Assembly (NCBI GenBank): GCA_946800325.1
Contig: OX326959.1
Coordinates: forward strand, 32,712,527-32,776,526
Length of the DNA: 64,000 nucleotides
From: Luzula sylvatica
Taxonomy: Eukaryota > Streptophyta > Magnoliopsida > Poales > Juncaceae
Direction of reading: 5' to 3'
How positions within the stretch are numbered: position 1 is the first letter of the stretch; each line of letters starts with the position of its first letter. The position numbers and the translations under genes were made by a program. Positions 12,872 to 33,070 of the stretch are shown piece by piece. Below the pieces are notes generated by a model, which saw only the letters and a list, made by a program, of their open reading frames with translations, searched no databases and was not told the origin of the DNA.

Positions 12872-13747
12872 TTAATATTATACTCCCACATCTCACCAAA
12901 CCATCGTTTATATATTAATTAGCATAATTAATTAACAATTAGTACGGTACTTAACATATAAATTATATCAATTTGCACATGTTAATAACTCCAAATGTTT
13001 ATTATGTACAACAATTTATTAATTATGCGACTATGTTAATTAACATACTAATCCTAACTTCCTACAAACATCCAACAATTATAATTATTAATAGCTATAA
13101 ATGTCAAATGATGGCCAATATTTAATTATACGTAGGCAGGCTTTTTAACCTTGGTGATTCATTCAGAAAATAATCCAGACATCAACTAATTAAATATTAA
13201 AAAATGTATTCAAATATTATGTATGCTTTAATATATGTTAAATACTATTTTTTTTTTCACAAGTACACAATATTAATTAATGTCACGTATACAAGTTCAT
13301 ATTAATATTACTGTTACAATATCATAATAATATTATGAGCTTACTAGTCTTTTTCTTTTCTTATTTCTAAAACCCCTGACAATTAAAATACTAAAAAAAC
13401 TCCTTTTAACCGTTAGTTTTATTTTCCAAACCCCTTGAAAAATAATCAAATAATATAAATAATACGTACGCATATTTTGCAAATTACTACTGATTAGTGA
13501 TTACCAAAAGAGGTTCTTTGAAAATAAAAATAAAAAATTAGAGATTTTTTTAGTATTTTAAAAATCAGAAATTAATAGAAAATGACACATCTAAATTGCA
13601 TCTGACATATTTTGTAAATTATTACTTTTTACCAATAGATCATTTTAATAAAATGTAAAACTGCATGTTTCCAAACTTATGTATAGTTTTTATTGGATGA
13701 TTTTTAAAGTATGTAACAAATACTTTTTATTGTAAAAACAACAGAGG
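12872..13747. other. 3' flank of reductase copy A, nothing seen
   Basis: AT-rich sequence with no ORF, repeat end or RNA gene recognised. It probably includes the 3' UTR and polyadenylation region of the minus-strand reductase gene. Confidence 0.4.
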
Positions 13748-20560
<6,813 letters not shown>

Positions 20561-21007
20561 TGCTGCTATCAATTATCAGTGAGAACGAAAGAGCGAAGAA
20601 TTGGACTTCTAAAGAAGGTCGAGGGAGTTAAATATTTTGCATGAGAAAGGCAAGTTGATTAATTTTTATATTGTTTATGATTTGCATATCTTCTACATGT
20701 GTACAAACAAAATAAAAATATTAAAAAAGAGCATCTTGACTATTGAGAAGTATTTTTCGATCTAACCGAAGAAAAATGAAATGCAGTAGATTAAATTAAG
20801 CATGCTGCATGCATTGATTCTTATTTGCTTATTTTAAAATTCTCATTCGAATTATTTGGGTTAAGAAGTCTTTGGAAATTGACTTCGCCGCAAGTCCAAA
20901 GAATTAGACTTGATGTGAACGAAAAATGGCGAAGGTAAATTTTTCGAAAATACTATTTCTGCAAATTCAAATACGAGGACATTATTTTTGCATACCATTA
21001 TTCCATA
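20561..21007. other. Upstream region of reductase copy A
   Basis: AT-rich DNA that should hold the promoter of the minus-strand copy A. No clear TATA box or other element identified and no gene seen. Confidence 0.4.
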
Positions 21008-22335
21008 GGGCCTGTTTGGCATGGAGGAATTTACATGCGAGCGGGATCTTGTAATTCCAATTTCCTTAATTCTTTGTTTGGTAGCTACTTCGTGAACATG
21101 AATTAAAAGATGCTCCACTTCTTATTTTCACCAAAACCCTCAAATATTGGTTCGCTGAAAAGTTGGAGCGGAACTTTGCCGCAAAACTTAGGGCGCTAAC
21201 TTCTCTCCTTCGCTACTAACATACCTTCTGTGTTCGCTACCATTTATCTGCTCCATTTCAGACCACGTCTATTGCTTTTGTTGATTCCAGATCTTTGTTG
21301 CCTCTTCAACCCCGTCGCTGCTTTTTGTTGATAGAGGAGATGGATAATAGACATTTGTTTATCAGTTAAGCACCTTGGATTCCTTACTGTTTCTTAGGTA
21401 GGGTCTCATTCATCTAGTCAAACTGCAAGATTCTGAAAATCCTTCTGAGCCATTCGAATTAGGCCAAATGTGATTAGAAAAATCAAGTTGACGCCTCCTA
21501 TAATTTCTTCAATTAATGGGCACATTGTTTATTTATTTATCTATTTTAATTTCTGCTTTGCAGTACTCCTGCAGAAATATAAAACGTTGTTACCTCCCGA
21601 ACTTTCTGGTGCTATTGCTTTGATCGACGGCTTCAATTAATTAGGCCAATGTTCAGCTAGCTATTTTGGTCGTTTTCGAAAGGCAACAATATAAACTTGC
21701 TACTTGCTCTGCATTTCAATTGAAGGTTTTGATTTTTTTTTTGTACTGAATTGTGCCGAAAGTGTATTAAATCTATTTAATTTTGTTTCGATTTTTATTG
21801 CAGGAAATTCGATCAATTGACGTATTAGTTATGGGCATCTGATTAAGCTTTTTGAGCTTGATTTTTTCAATATTTGTATATTTTATTAGGCATTAATATT
21901 AAGCATTAATATTAGAATGAAGGTTAGGGATATATGATCATGATTACGACAAGAAATATAAAAATTGGATAAATATATCTGTGAATGAAATTGGTATGAA
22001 CGTAAGTTGGAAAATGTGATTTATAATTGTTATTTTTTTAATGTACAAACTTGTCATTTTATCAGAATATAAAACAACATATAATTTATTGATAGAATAA
22101 TTAAACATAATATTTAAAGAACTATAATATAAACATTCATGCTTAATTCTAACTATTTTCATAATCACTATATCAATTCCGACTTTTTTTTAGCAACCAA
22201 ACAAAAAATTATATTTTCCAGCATCTTAAAATTTGGACATCCAAACAAACTGTGGAATTATTAATTCCAGAACTTTTTACTCCTCCACCTTATAATCCAA
22301 TTCCACTCTACTAATTCCGCACGCCAAACGGCCCC
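21008..22335. mobile_element. TIR DNA transposon, non-autonomous, about 1.3 kb
   Basis: Imperfect terminal inverted repeats GGGCCTGTTTGGCATG (left) and CGCCAAACGGCCCC (right), with secondary inverted phrases inside (GGAATTTACATG.. versus ..CTACTAATTCCGCACG). The interior is AT-rich without a transposase. Such GGGCC-GTTTGG ends occur in PIF/Harbinger-like and hAT-like MITEs; the target duplication is not clear, so the superfamily is open. It separates the two reductase genes. Confidence 0.65.
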
Positions 22336-22364
22336 TAAATTTGGACAACTCTCAAAAAGAACAC

Positions 22365-23745
<1,381 letters not shown>

Positions 23746-23768
23746 ATTCGTCTCCTTCAGTGTGTCGC

Positions 23769-23803
<35 letters not shown>

Positions 23804-24884
23804 GGAGAATATATATCTCCAGTGTTTTTAGAACTGGAGGGGAGAGGAGAGGGCGGGTAGGTAACGCATAAGTAACTGGTAATGCAGAAGACACATATTG
23901 ACAGTTGATATGTGCCACGTGTTGAATAGAGAGTCATCAACGGTAGATTCAATATTATATTCGTCGTCTACAAATCAATTGTATTTTTGAGAAATAAATT
24001 TTTTGTTAGTATTATATAATCAATGACGCGTAAACCCTACATACATGTTGTGTGGTTCGTTAATTCTAGATTTTGTGTTGATTTAATCCTTGAACTATTC
24101 TGAATAACAATGATATAATTTTGTCATGTTTTTTTTTAATCATATTATATCTCAAATATAATCATACTTAGATAAGTTATAAAATATAATGATCCCAATA
24201 TAATGTGATATAATTTTATATTGAAATGATATTTTATTTATTATCGTAAATGGTAGATTCGTATTAAAATGAAAATATAATTATCATATTCGTCGGGTAA
24301 CGCGAATATCATCCTAGTTAGGTTTAGCTCCAAAAAAAAATTAGTCATTCAACCAAGCAATCTTTAAACTTAAAGCAACCATAATTTATATAATTAAATC
24401 AATACTTATTTAATGATTTATCTAATAATTACACTTGATATTTACAATGTATTTATTTACCTTAGAAAATATATATTTGATAATACAATGCAAAAAAAAA
24501 TCATCCATCTATTTTTCAAGAAAAAATAACCAGAGATGAAAGAAACCGCCTCTTCCATGTTTGTTTAAAACATGGTTGGTTAATTTTCACTGCGTCAATT
24601 TGTTCTCCTCTATATTATATACTAGGTTCTAATCCTTGGAAATTTCCTGCACTGGACCCAAATCAATCCAATTTCGTCATGTCCGTAACAAACTCCTTTA
24701 TTATATTGTTTAATGATGATAAAAAGAATGATTAATATTGATTAATTAACAAATACAAAATGAACCATATATGTATTACCTTCATCTTTCTTATCATAAT
24801 TAACCTGTACATCAATTAATATAACTAACATAATTCCAGACCATCCAATTCTAACCATCATTATACAACATCAAATTCTATACG
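23746..24884. other. Intergenic, divergent promoters of reductase B and ILK
   Basis: Holds the upstream regions of two divergently transcribed genes. A (TG)n(AG)n microsatellite lies at 23769-23803 in the likely 5' UTR of reductase B. A possible Helitron 3' end is seen at 24290-24317 (CGTCGGGTAACGCGAATATCATCCTAG before T), but no matching 5' end was found. CTATATTATATAC at 24609-24621 could serve as a TATA region for the ILK gene. No gene recognised. Confidence 0.4.
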
Positions 24885-24989
24885 ATGAATTCAGAGTCTA
24901 ACAAACCGAGCTCTAAAGGAATCATCAGTTCATTCAAGAAATTCCTAATTTCTTTTTGTGTCGATGCACGCGAAAATGGAGACCGCTAA
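24885..24989 (+). promoter_or_regulatory. Possible uORF overlapping the ILK start
   Basis: 34-codon frame beginning MNSESNKPSSKG and ending at TAA 24987-24989, in another frame and overlapping the proposed main ATG at 24964. It matters only if transcription starts upstream of 24885, which is not known. Confidence 0.35.
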
Positions 24990-27443
24990 AAGGATGATGA
25001 GGCGTCAATTCTCGACGGGTTCAATAAAGACTATCCGGACATTCGATTTTGTGAGAAGCTTCTCCTACGACCCTCGATTATCGGGTAAGGTTAGATTCTT
25101 GTTCGGACGGCAGTCATCTTTGGACCCGACGAGAAATCGCCGGAGTCAGAACCAGGCCAATGAGGGGTTGACGGTACCCGATACATTAGACAATACGATG
25201 CAACTCCTTTTCCTTGCTTCTCGAGGGGACGCCAAAGGAGTCGAGCAATTGTTGAGAAAGGGAGTTGACGTGAACAGTATCGATCTCGACGGAAGAACGG
25301 GGCTCCATATCGCGGCTTGTGAAGGCCATATTGCCGTCGTCAAATTGTTGCTGAGCTGGAAGGCTAATGTCGATGCAAGAGACCGTTGGGGCAGCACGGT
25401 AATATATAAATTTCCAATTCTACTAGTTAATGTGTAGTTTGTTAAATTATTCGAATTTAACAAAAAATTTAAAATTTGGTATTTTGGTTAATTGTAGGCC
25501 GCGGCCGACGCAAAGCATTACAACAGTCTCGAAGTTTATAAATTGTTGAGAGATAGAGGAGCCAAAGTTCCGGTATAATATCCAAATATTATATCGAAAG
25601 TAAAATCATATTTATCAATATTCAATTCAAAATTTCAAAGTAAAAGAAGTTTTGCAGTCATTTTTTTCTTATTTTATTTTAGAAAGCAAGGAGGACTCCT
25701 ATGACAGTTACAAATCCGCGACAAATACCCGAGTACGAAATCAACCCTGGAGAACTCCAGTTTCGGCGAGGCGAAGAGGTTTTGAAGGTAAACTTATAAT
25801 ATAAATTCACCACATGGTTTTGACTTTTGAGTATACACTTTCCAAGTCATTTTATATCTTCGAAATCGATACTGTTATATCATGACAGGGAAAGTATCAA
25901 CTCGCCAAATGGAACGGGACGAAGGTTTGTGTCAAAATTCTTGATAAAGAGAATTACTCAGATCCTGATTGCATGTAAGAACCGCATGTTTAGTTTATAA
26001 ATAAATGAATTTTGGTTAATAATTAATTTGGATTATTTATACAGAAATGCGTTCAAGAATGAGTTGGAGACATTAGAAAAAGTTAGGCACCCAAATGTAA
26101 TGCAATTCATTGGAGCCGTTACGCAAAATATACCGATGATGATCGTGTCCGAATATCATCCCAGAGTAAAATCTTATTCTTTTCTCGTGTTTTTTCCCAA
26201 AATACTTGATATGTTTTAACAAGTGTAATTAACGATTGGGATATATTTTGCGATTATTTAATTTTAGGGTGATTTAGGGAGCTATCTTCATAAAAAAGGG
26301 AGATTAAAGCCTCAGAAAGTTCTGCGATTTGCGCTCGACATTGCCAGGCATGTGTCTCATAATTAAATTGATTCTTTTCACAATTTCACAGTTCAAAAAT
26401 CATAATTTATAGTTTTGTAATTCAGGGGGATGAATTATCTTCATCAATGCAAACCAGATCCAATTATCCACTGCAACTTAAGACCCAAGTAAGAAGACCG
26501 AACAATTCGAAACTATCAAACAAATTATTTTCAATTTATCGCATTACTTGTTCTTAAGAAATTGTAATTAATTTGGATAAGGTAGAAATATCTTGATGGA
26601 TTATAGTGGCCAGTTGAAGATTTCAGGTTTTGGTCTGTTCAAACTCAGCCGGGTTCCTCCCGGTAAATATGAATTTCCAAACCCCGATTCATCAAGCGAG
26701 ATTATGAGTAAGCTTCTTTCTTTTCTTTTTATCAAACCTTTATTTTATAAAACCTTGAAATAAATCGCATTAATTATCGACACTGAATAATGTTTAGGTC
26801 TTTATATCGCACCCGAGATCTACAGAAAAGAATCATTCGATAGTACTATCGATGCGTTCTCATTTGGTCTTATACTTCACGAGGTCATATATATGTGATA
26901 TATTAACTTAGTTTAATTATGTCATATATAAGTTCTTAAAGTATGATTCTAATTTTTTTTTGTATCTTATTTGTTTAATTAGATGATTGAAGGGGTGCCG
27001 CCTTTTCATCCAAAGCCGTCCGAAGAAGTGATTAGGTTGATTTGTTCAGAAGGGGATAGACCGTCGTTGAAGAAACAAGTAAAAAATTATCCTTCAGATA
27101 TAAAAGAGTATGTATTTATTTAACAACTTTTTTTTGGAAATAGTATTTTTTTAGTTTATTGGGAAAACTTAAAATTGATATATGATAATTTTTTTAATTT
27201 TGATAGGTTGATTGAAGAATGTTGGGACGCACAACCAGTTGTGAGACCACAATTTTCTGAAATAATAATAAGACTTGATAAAATATGTGCAAATTGTGCT
27301 AAACAAGGAACATGGAAAGACACATTCAAGTTTCCTTGGTATTTTTGAATTATGTTTTCTTTAATTCTTGAATAAAAATTTTGTTAATATAATTAGGAGA
27401 AACTCATCTTATTTATAACTTTGTATGTTTTTGCAGGAAATAA
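24964..27443 (+). CDS. ILK-like: Integrin-linked kinase-like ankyrin protein kinase, probable pseudokinase
   Basis: Plant Raf-like ILK family, membrane-associated signalling proteins. Exons: 24964-25398, 25498-25572, 25683-25787, 25889-25974, 26045-26165, 26268-26347, 26426-26488, 26586-26707, 26798-26883, 26983-27107, 27207-27338 and a tiny last exon 27437-27443; 478 aa, as in known ILKs. Without the last splice the frame stops at 27348 after FPWYF. Ankyrin repeats span about residues 75-170 (DGRTGLHIAACEGH), the kinase domain about 190-460. Lys221 (VCVKIL) is kept; the catalytic loop is HCNLRPKN with Asn318 where HRD has Asp; DFG is SGFG (335-338), usual in several family members. Intron 6 has a GC donor (AG|GCATGT). 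Start ATG is the first in frame; Met at 24976 is possible. Confidence 0.9.
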
Positions 27444-27652
27444 TTAACGAAGGTCATATGAATTGTTGATCATTTCGATAAATATATTTGATTTCCTCAT
27501 GTAGACTTCGAGTGAGCTTTTCTTATTCAAGATTTTTTTAAATTATAAAATAGTATTTAGTAGAATTATACATAATTTTGATGACATATATTTTTTGTAA
27601 TGTATACCTCGAAAAAGAAAATGTCTATTATGGAGGATTGATGAGGGATGAT

Positions 27653-27768
27653 CTATGTTGCGTGGATACTTCAAGATTTGTCCGTATCGTCGTATCTGAA
27701 TCATATTTAAAATATTGTATTGTCGCATCCGATACGTATCGCCGTATCGTCGAATCCGTACAACACAG
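27653..27768. mobile_element. Short hAT-type MITE
   Basis: 116-bp relative of the element at 8622-9109: ends CTATGTTGCGTGGATAC and GAATCCGTACAACACAG, with CGTATC repeats inside. The flanking 8-mers GGGATGAT and GGAGTGAT are a degenerate target duplication. It lies just downstream of the ILK gene. Confidence 0.7.
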
Positions 27769-28789
27769 GGAGTGATCAATATACGGAGACATGGCCTTCC
27801 ATGGTAAAGGATGCACTAATTTTTTTTTATTGTTAATTTTTAGTGATAAGGATTGGGATTGAGATTGTGAAAGCGAAATTCTATAGGATATAAAAAGTTT
27901 AATATTTCATAAAATATTATGTATGAAAGTAATTACAGTTTTTTCTAATTTGAATTCGTGAAGATATTATGTACAAAAAATGCAATGATTGCATATTTAG
28001 TATTTACGTAATTGAATTTTAATTGTTATTATTTTTTAAAAGCTAAATAGGGTGTCAAGACTCACTTTATATCTGACCGGTCAATCTTTTATAACAAGAA
28101 TTTACATATATATTTTTTTAAAACTTCAAATTACATATTTATCTTTATAAAATTAAAATATCATACTAACTTTCTCACAAATCTAAAATATCATATTTAT
28201 CCTAAACTTAAAAATCATCTCATTTCTTCGGTAAAATTAACGATCAACAATTAAAATAATTATTTTATTCTTTACATATTTATCCATATAAAAACTCAAA
28301 ATATCGTATTTACCCTTCTAAATAAAAATAGCACATCTAACCTCTCAATAATAAAAATAGCATACGTACCCTTTCGAAACAAAATATCATATTTATCGTC
28401 TAAATTTAAACATAAATAAATAATGTAACTTAAAACATACAAAACAATTTAGAACAATTTGTATAATTTTACTGGACATAGAACAATTTCAAAACAAAAT
28501 ATCATATTTATGAATTTAGTAGGGACATAGGAGAAATTCTCCCTAATTTATTAAGGATTTGGTCTCCTGGTTCTCCAAATCATGTTTCCACTATTTATGA
28601 ATTTGATTTCCGGACTCTAATTTAAATAATAATTTATTAATGATTTAGTTTTTTGGTTTACTAAATCCGGTTTTAAAATGGAGGGTAAATACGATATTTT
28701 GTTTCGGACGAAAACATATGCTATTTTTTACTATTGAGAGGTTAAATATGCATTTTAATTTCTAGAAGGATAAATATAATTATATTATA

Positions 28790-29565
28790 TCTTATATATA
28801 AATCAAACAAATTTCTGGTAATTCTAAGCCTCCACGTCATCAAAGGCTTTTGTATAAAAAAATTATTTTTTTAATTTATATTTTGGTCCTTTTTATTTAT
28901 ATTTTAGTCTTTTTTAGTTTTAATTTACATTTTGGTCCTTTTTATTTACGTTTTGGTCCTTTTTTATTTACATTTGGTCCTTAATTTACATTTTGGTCCT
29001 TTTTATTTACATGTTGGTCTTTTTTAGTTTTAATTTATATTTTGGTCCTTTTTATTTACATTTTGGTCCTTTTTTATTTACATTTCGATCCTTTTTTACA
29101 TTTTGATCTTTTTTCTTATTTCACATTTTGGTCCTTTGGTCCTTTTTAGTTTTAATTTATATTTTGGTCCTTTTTATTTACATTTTGGTCCTTTTTTATT
29201 TACATTTCGGTCCTTTTTTACATTTTGATCCTTTTTTCTTATTTTACATTTTGATCCTTTTTTACATTTGGTCTTTTTTTCCTATTTTACATACATATTA
29301 AAATTTGCGAATATGTCCTGATTATATTAATCGATTTTGGAAGCACCTGATCAAATGCTATTTATACAAATTATATTAGAAAATAATATCTGTGATAGAC
29401 TAATTTCATGAACCTTATGCATCTATTGACATCATGATATTTGCAAATATGTCATGATTAGATTAATTTAGTTCAAACGCATGCGCGTTAATTCGCACAC
29501 GCGTTAATTCTATTTAAATAATTATATAAAAAACATCCCACGCAATTGCGAGGGGATAAAGCTAG
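28790..29565 (+). mobile_element. Non-autonomous Helitron-like element, nested
   Basis: The 3' end has CCCACGCAATTGCGAGGGG (29538-29556), then CTAG (29562-29565) and a host T. The 5' end is probably TCTTATATATAAATC after an A at 28789. Comparison with the uninterrupted left arm of the surrounding foldback places the insertion within about 10 bp of this start. It carries a minisatellite and no genes. Confidence 0.65.
28880..29285 (+). repeat. TTTTGGTCCTTTTTATTTACA minisatellite
   Basis: About 18 imperfect units of 20-23 bp, variants of ATTTTGGTCCTTTTTATTTAC, inside the Helitron-like element. Some longer blocks (for example around 29035-29110 and 29155-29230) repeat as higher-order copies. Confidence 0.9.
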
Positions 29566-29790
29566 TATTTTGGATTTTTAAAAAGATAAATATGTAGAGG
29601 ATAAAATAGTTGTTTTAAATGTTGACCGTTAATTTTAACATTAAAAGATAAATTGGATGTTTTTTTAATTTTTGGGTAAATATGATATTTTTTATTTTTG
29701 AGAGGGTAAATATAATATTTTAATTTTAAGAAGGATAAATACGTAGTTTTAAGTTTTAAAAAAGGATGAATATGTTAATCCCCTTTTTAT

Positions 29791-30351
29791 AAAACTTAAT
29801 CTCTTGATTTTTATTTAATCTCCTTTAATTCAATTGTTAAATCACTTTTCCATATTTCATAACCATTGAAATAAATTTCTAAATTTGATATATGGTTATA
29901 TTTAATCAACCAATATTAAAGTTTTAAAATTTAATAATATTATATACAATAATACAACAAGTTCTTCTAAAACAATAAAATAAAGAAAATATGTAATTTA
30001 TATGATCTTTTCCAATTTGTAGGGGAGCACGTTGATATATTAATCTTTCGCAGGGTTATACATGCCAAAATCCTATTTGGATTCTCCACCGCTTCGAAGC
30101 TTTAATATAGGGATAAGTTTCAAATCTTCGAGGTATATTTTTGCTCAAAAAGAGAAAGAAAAACAAAAAAAGTCATCAAGGTATATTTATCTATGTATTG
30201 TGTGAGCTCATTTCATTACTGTTTCTCCAAATTTACCTTTATATTTTCGGCAAAGAATTAGGTTATTGCTTGGCTATAAATTTTGTTTTATTTTCTGAGA
30301 AATATAACTCAAACTTCAAATTTTGCAAACAGATTCAGATTAAAAAGAAAA
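29791..30351. other. Intergenic, nothing recognised
   Basis: AT-rich DNA between the foldback element and the LETM1-like pseudogene. A short open frame at 30141-30440 overlaps the pseudogene in another frame and has a lysine-rich, A-run-driven translation; not considered a gene. Confidence 0.4.
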
Positions 30352-31110
30352 ATGAGTTCAAGAGTACTAATCCAAGGAAAAACACACATTTGGCCCCAGG
30401 AGAGAAATTTCTATTTGAATTTGCGACCATATTTACTTAGAAATGCAAAGTGTCCACTAAACGAGTACCCAAAGGCGAATTCTACATATTCGGCGATTAA
30501 TTCGAAAGAGTATTTTGATCATAAGGGGACTGCAAATTTAATATTCCGAAGATTTGGCAATTTTGTACCATTTGGTGTTGGAGGTATCCATTCATTTCAT
30601 CAGGACGGCAAATTAGTGAAACCAATGCAAAATAGTACTAGAAGGATATTTCATGGTGGAAATTTGCAGATTGATCCTACAAAAAATAGGTATTGCACGA
30701 CCGGTTTATAATTTAATTATATGCTCTTTGGTGGTTAATTTGAATCTTTGATCAGATGTTTTATAAATTAGGTCAAAACTGACGCTTCTATTGCGCAAGT
30801 CGAAGGATAATTTTTTTTTCTTCCTTGAAGAACTATTGGTATGGTACCAATTACTTTGGGCGGGAACGAAGATATCGATCGAACTATTGAAGAAATTTTT
30901 TGAAGGAAAAAGCCTCTCTATAAGAGAAAAAAAAGATATCGATCGAACTATTGATATGGTACCACATTGGATATCCTAAAGCTCATACCGTTCTCGATTT
31001 TCGCTCTAGTTCCTTTCATGGAACTTTTGCTTCCATTTTTTCTCAAAGTGTTTCCAAACATGATTCCATCAACTTTTAAGAAAGAGATCGAGGATAAAGA
31101 ATCAAATTAA
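30352..31110 (+). pseudogene. LETM1-like: LETM1-like pseudogene
   Basis: LETM1 is a mitochondrial inner-membrane protein for cation/proton exchange. Piece 1 (30352-30689, MSSRVLIQGKTHIWPQERN..) resembles the presequence region, including EYFDHKGTANL and VPFGVGG. A GT-AG intron (30690-30771) keeps the frame into piece 2: LLWAGTKISIELLKKF, GKSLSIREKKDI. A stop (TAA 30977-30979) coincides with a frameshift, after which another frame reads KLIPFSIFALVPFMELLLPF and FPNMIPSTF, clear LETM1 core, ending at TAA 31108-31110. The segment between presequence and core that LETM1 normally has (SVMRRAWAMV region) and the whole C-terminal ribosome-binding-like domain are missing. Identification is from remembered plant LETM1; core match is strong, N-terminal match weaker. 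Confidence 0.78.
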
Positions 31111-31171
31111 CCAGGTATTTCGAGAATCAATAATTAATGGGGTTCATAAGTTGGTTAATTGTAAGAATTTT

Positions 31172-31528
31172 TATTTTTGAAAAAGGATAATATCGCGATT
31201 TGTCCTTGTCTTGTATTAATAAAAGAAAAGGGAGTGATTACATAGTTTGTGACCACATGGAAAAAAAATAAAAAACATTTGAAGAGTTAAAAAGACTAAG
31301 ATTACATCAGTCGTCCGGCTACGATCGGAGGTTCTTCTTCGTCGCCAGCCTAGCCCATTGGATTGCCTCTTCATGTGCTATCTGGGCTACCTGGAGTGGT
31401 GATAGGATCTTTCCGTTAAATATTTGTGCATTTCTCTGTTTCCAGATTATCCAATTGGTTGATGCCCATAGCGTCTCCCATGGGGATTTGTCTTCATCGT
31501 TTAGTCTCTCGCGGTTTGTCAACCATGT
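31172..31528 (-). mobile_element. LINE 3' fragment (severely 5'-truncated)
   Basis: Minus-strand frame (31522-31319) SPWETLWASTNWIIWKQRNAQIF matches the C-terminal tail of LINE ORF2, as in the full LINE here (WEIWKERNARIF). It is flanked by AATTGTAAGAATTTT at both ends (about 31157-31171 and 31529-31544), an ordinary target duplication. Dead on arrival copy. Confidence 0.8.
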
Positions 31529-31804
31529 AATTGTAAGAATTTTATTTCGTATAATTTGAAACTTATGAGGGTTACCCTTATTTGCACCTCAAATGGTTTT
31601 GCTTAAACGAACAACTTAAGTGTGCAATTTATCTTTTTAGTTTAGTTTTTGAGGAAATAGTGTGTAATTTATTTAATTTATGAATTTTCAGTTTTATGCG
31701 TTCCGTATTGTGTGTATGTTTTTTTCTTAATAACTTTATCACTAAGCGTTAAATTATCGAAAAATATTGATACGATACATATATTATCTAAAATTTTTTT
31801 TTTT

Positions 31805-32010
31805 TTGAGTAAATTCGGAGAGGGCTCAAAGTCCCTCTTCCAAACACAATCTCTTTTTTTTTTTTTTTTTTTTACAAACCCGTAGGCCACACACTCTATT
31901 CACTCATTTAACATTTAATCTATAATTCAGTGTCCTCGTCGGGAATCGAACCCCACACCTCTCGCTCCCTAGCCAAGAGGTGTGACCAACTAGGCTAACT
32001 CTAGTTGGCT
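31805..32010 (-). mobile_element. tRNA-derived SINE, copy 2
   Basis: About 206 bp, minus strand. The head has an A-box-like TTAGCCTAGTTGGT and a B-box GGTTCGATTCC (read on the minus strand), the tail ends in an A-rich run. Perfect 14-bp target duplication ATATTATCTAAAAT at 31791-31804 and 32011-32024. Same family as the copy in VIPP1 intron 2. Confidence 0.93.
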
Positions 32011-32024
32011 ATATTATCTAAAAT

Positions 32025-33070
32025 GAGTTATGTGTAAAAACATTGTAATGCATAAATCGTCCAAATTATGTTCTCTGAAAATATTGATCACTATCTTAAT
32101 ATAGTAAATTGTAAATTATGTTTCAAAGCCACACAAATGACAATCAATCCAGAATTAGTATATTATAAATTTGTAATTAGTATGCATGCCGTATGGATCC
32201 GAGAATAGTAATTTATTTTTGTTCAAAGATTCAAAACATGAATAAACACTACTTTAATGAAATTACTAAACACTACTTTCCTGAAATTTATTTTTTGAAT
32301 AGTAATTTATTTTTTGCGTTGTGGCCAAAAAATATATATGTATATTTTTACTAAACATATACCGAATTGTATTGCTATTCAAAAAACAAAATTAAAAAAA
32401 AATCATATGCTGTTAAACAATTCATATTTATATTTAGTAAAAAAAATATTAACTATTCAAGTATTTTTACTATTAAAAATTTTCATTACATTTTGAAGTA
32501 ATAAAAAATTGTTATATAATTAATGATGTGTTTACATGTCTTATGATTCACTATTTTTATATTTGATTTTGCAAGTAGTAGTGTGAACAACAATGAAATA
32601 ATATTTGTTGTGATGTTATTTTCATAATAGTGTTATACCTCAGATATTATTTTACAATGACGATAATACAAGTATTATTATTTGGTAAAAAAAAAATGAA
32701 ATTTTGCTACCATAATGTAAAATAATTGTGGAACATGTACATAATCATAAATAATGATTTCAAATAGTTTTATTTTGAGACGATATTATTATTGTTATCA
32801 CACAAACATGTATTTCGTATTACATTGAAAAACGTAATTAACATGCGGCGAGTATTAACCTAGTATAAATAAAATTATACTCACTAGGTGATAAGACGAT
32901 TACTTTTGTTTTTTAGATGATACTAAGCATCACACAAGGACACATCTTATCAAAATCAAAATACTCACATGATACATAAGAGTCATAGCCATCATCATGC
33001 ATTATCCTAGTTAACTTAAAATATATATTGCATAAGAAAAAATTGAATATTAAAATATCTAGAATACCAC
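32025..33070. other. 3' flank of VIPP1, AT-rich
   Basis: No gene seen. A possible Helitron 3' terminus lies at 32838-32863 (ACATGCGGCGAGTATTAACCTAG before T) without a recognised 5' end. The VIPP1 3' UTR should lie in the last few hundred bases. Confidence 0.4.

Larger units (their letters stand above)
28085..29790. repeat. Foldback element with arms of about 330 bp
   Basis: The left arm (about 28085-28410) is the reverse complement of the right arm (about 28682-29790), diverged but collinear. For example GAAACAAAATATCATATTTA at the left pairs with GGTAAATACGATATTTTGTTTC at the right, and CTCTCAATAATAAAAATAGCAT with ATGCTATTTTTTACTATTGAGAG. The right arm is split by a Helitron-like insertion. 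Spacer 28411-28681. Non-coding; resembles long-TIR (Mutator-like or foldback) elements. Confidence 0.7.

Noticed and set aside
21121..21360. Possible gene fragment inside the TIR element (21008-22335)
   Set aside because: GC content is a little higher but every frame is short and no protein family was recognised.
28880..29285. CRISPR-like array of TTTTGGTCC units
   Set aside because: Head-to-tail minisatellite without spacers, inside a transposon.
32314..32496. 60-aa plus-strand frame
   Set aside because: AT-driven, no resemblance, no splice context.
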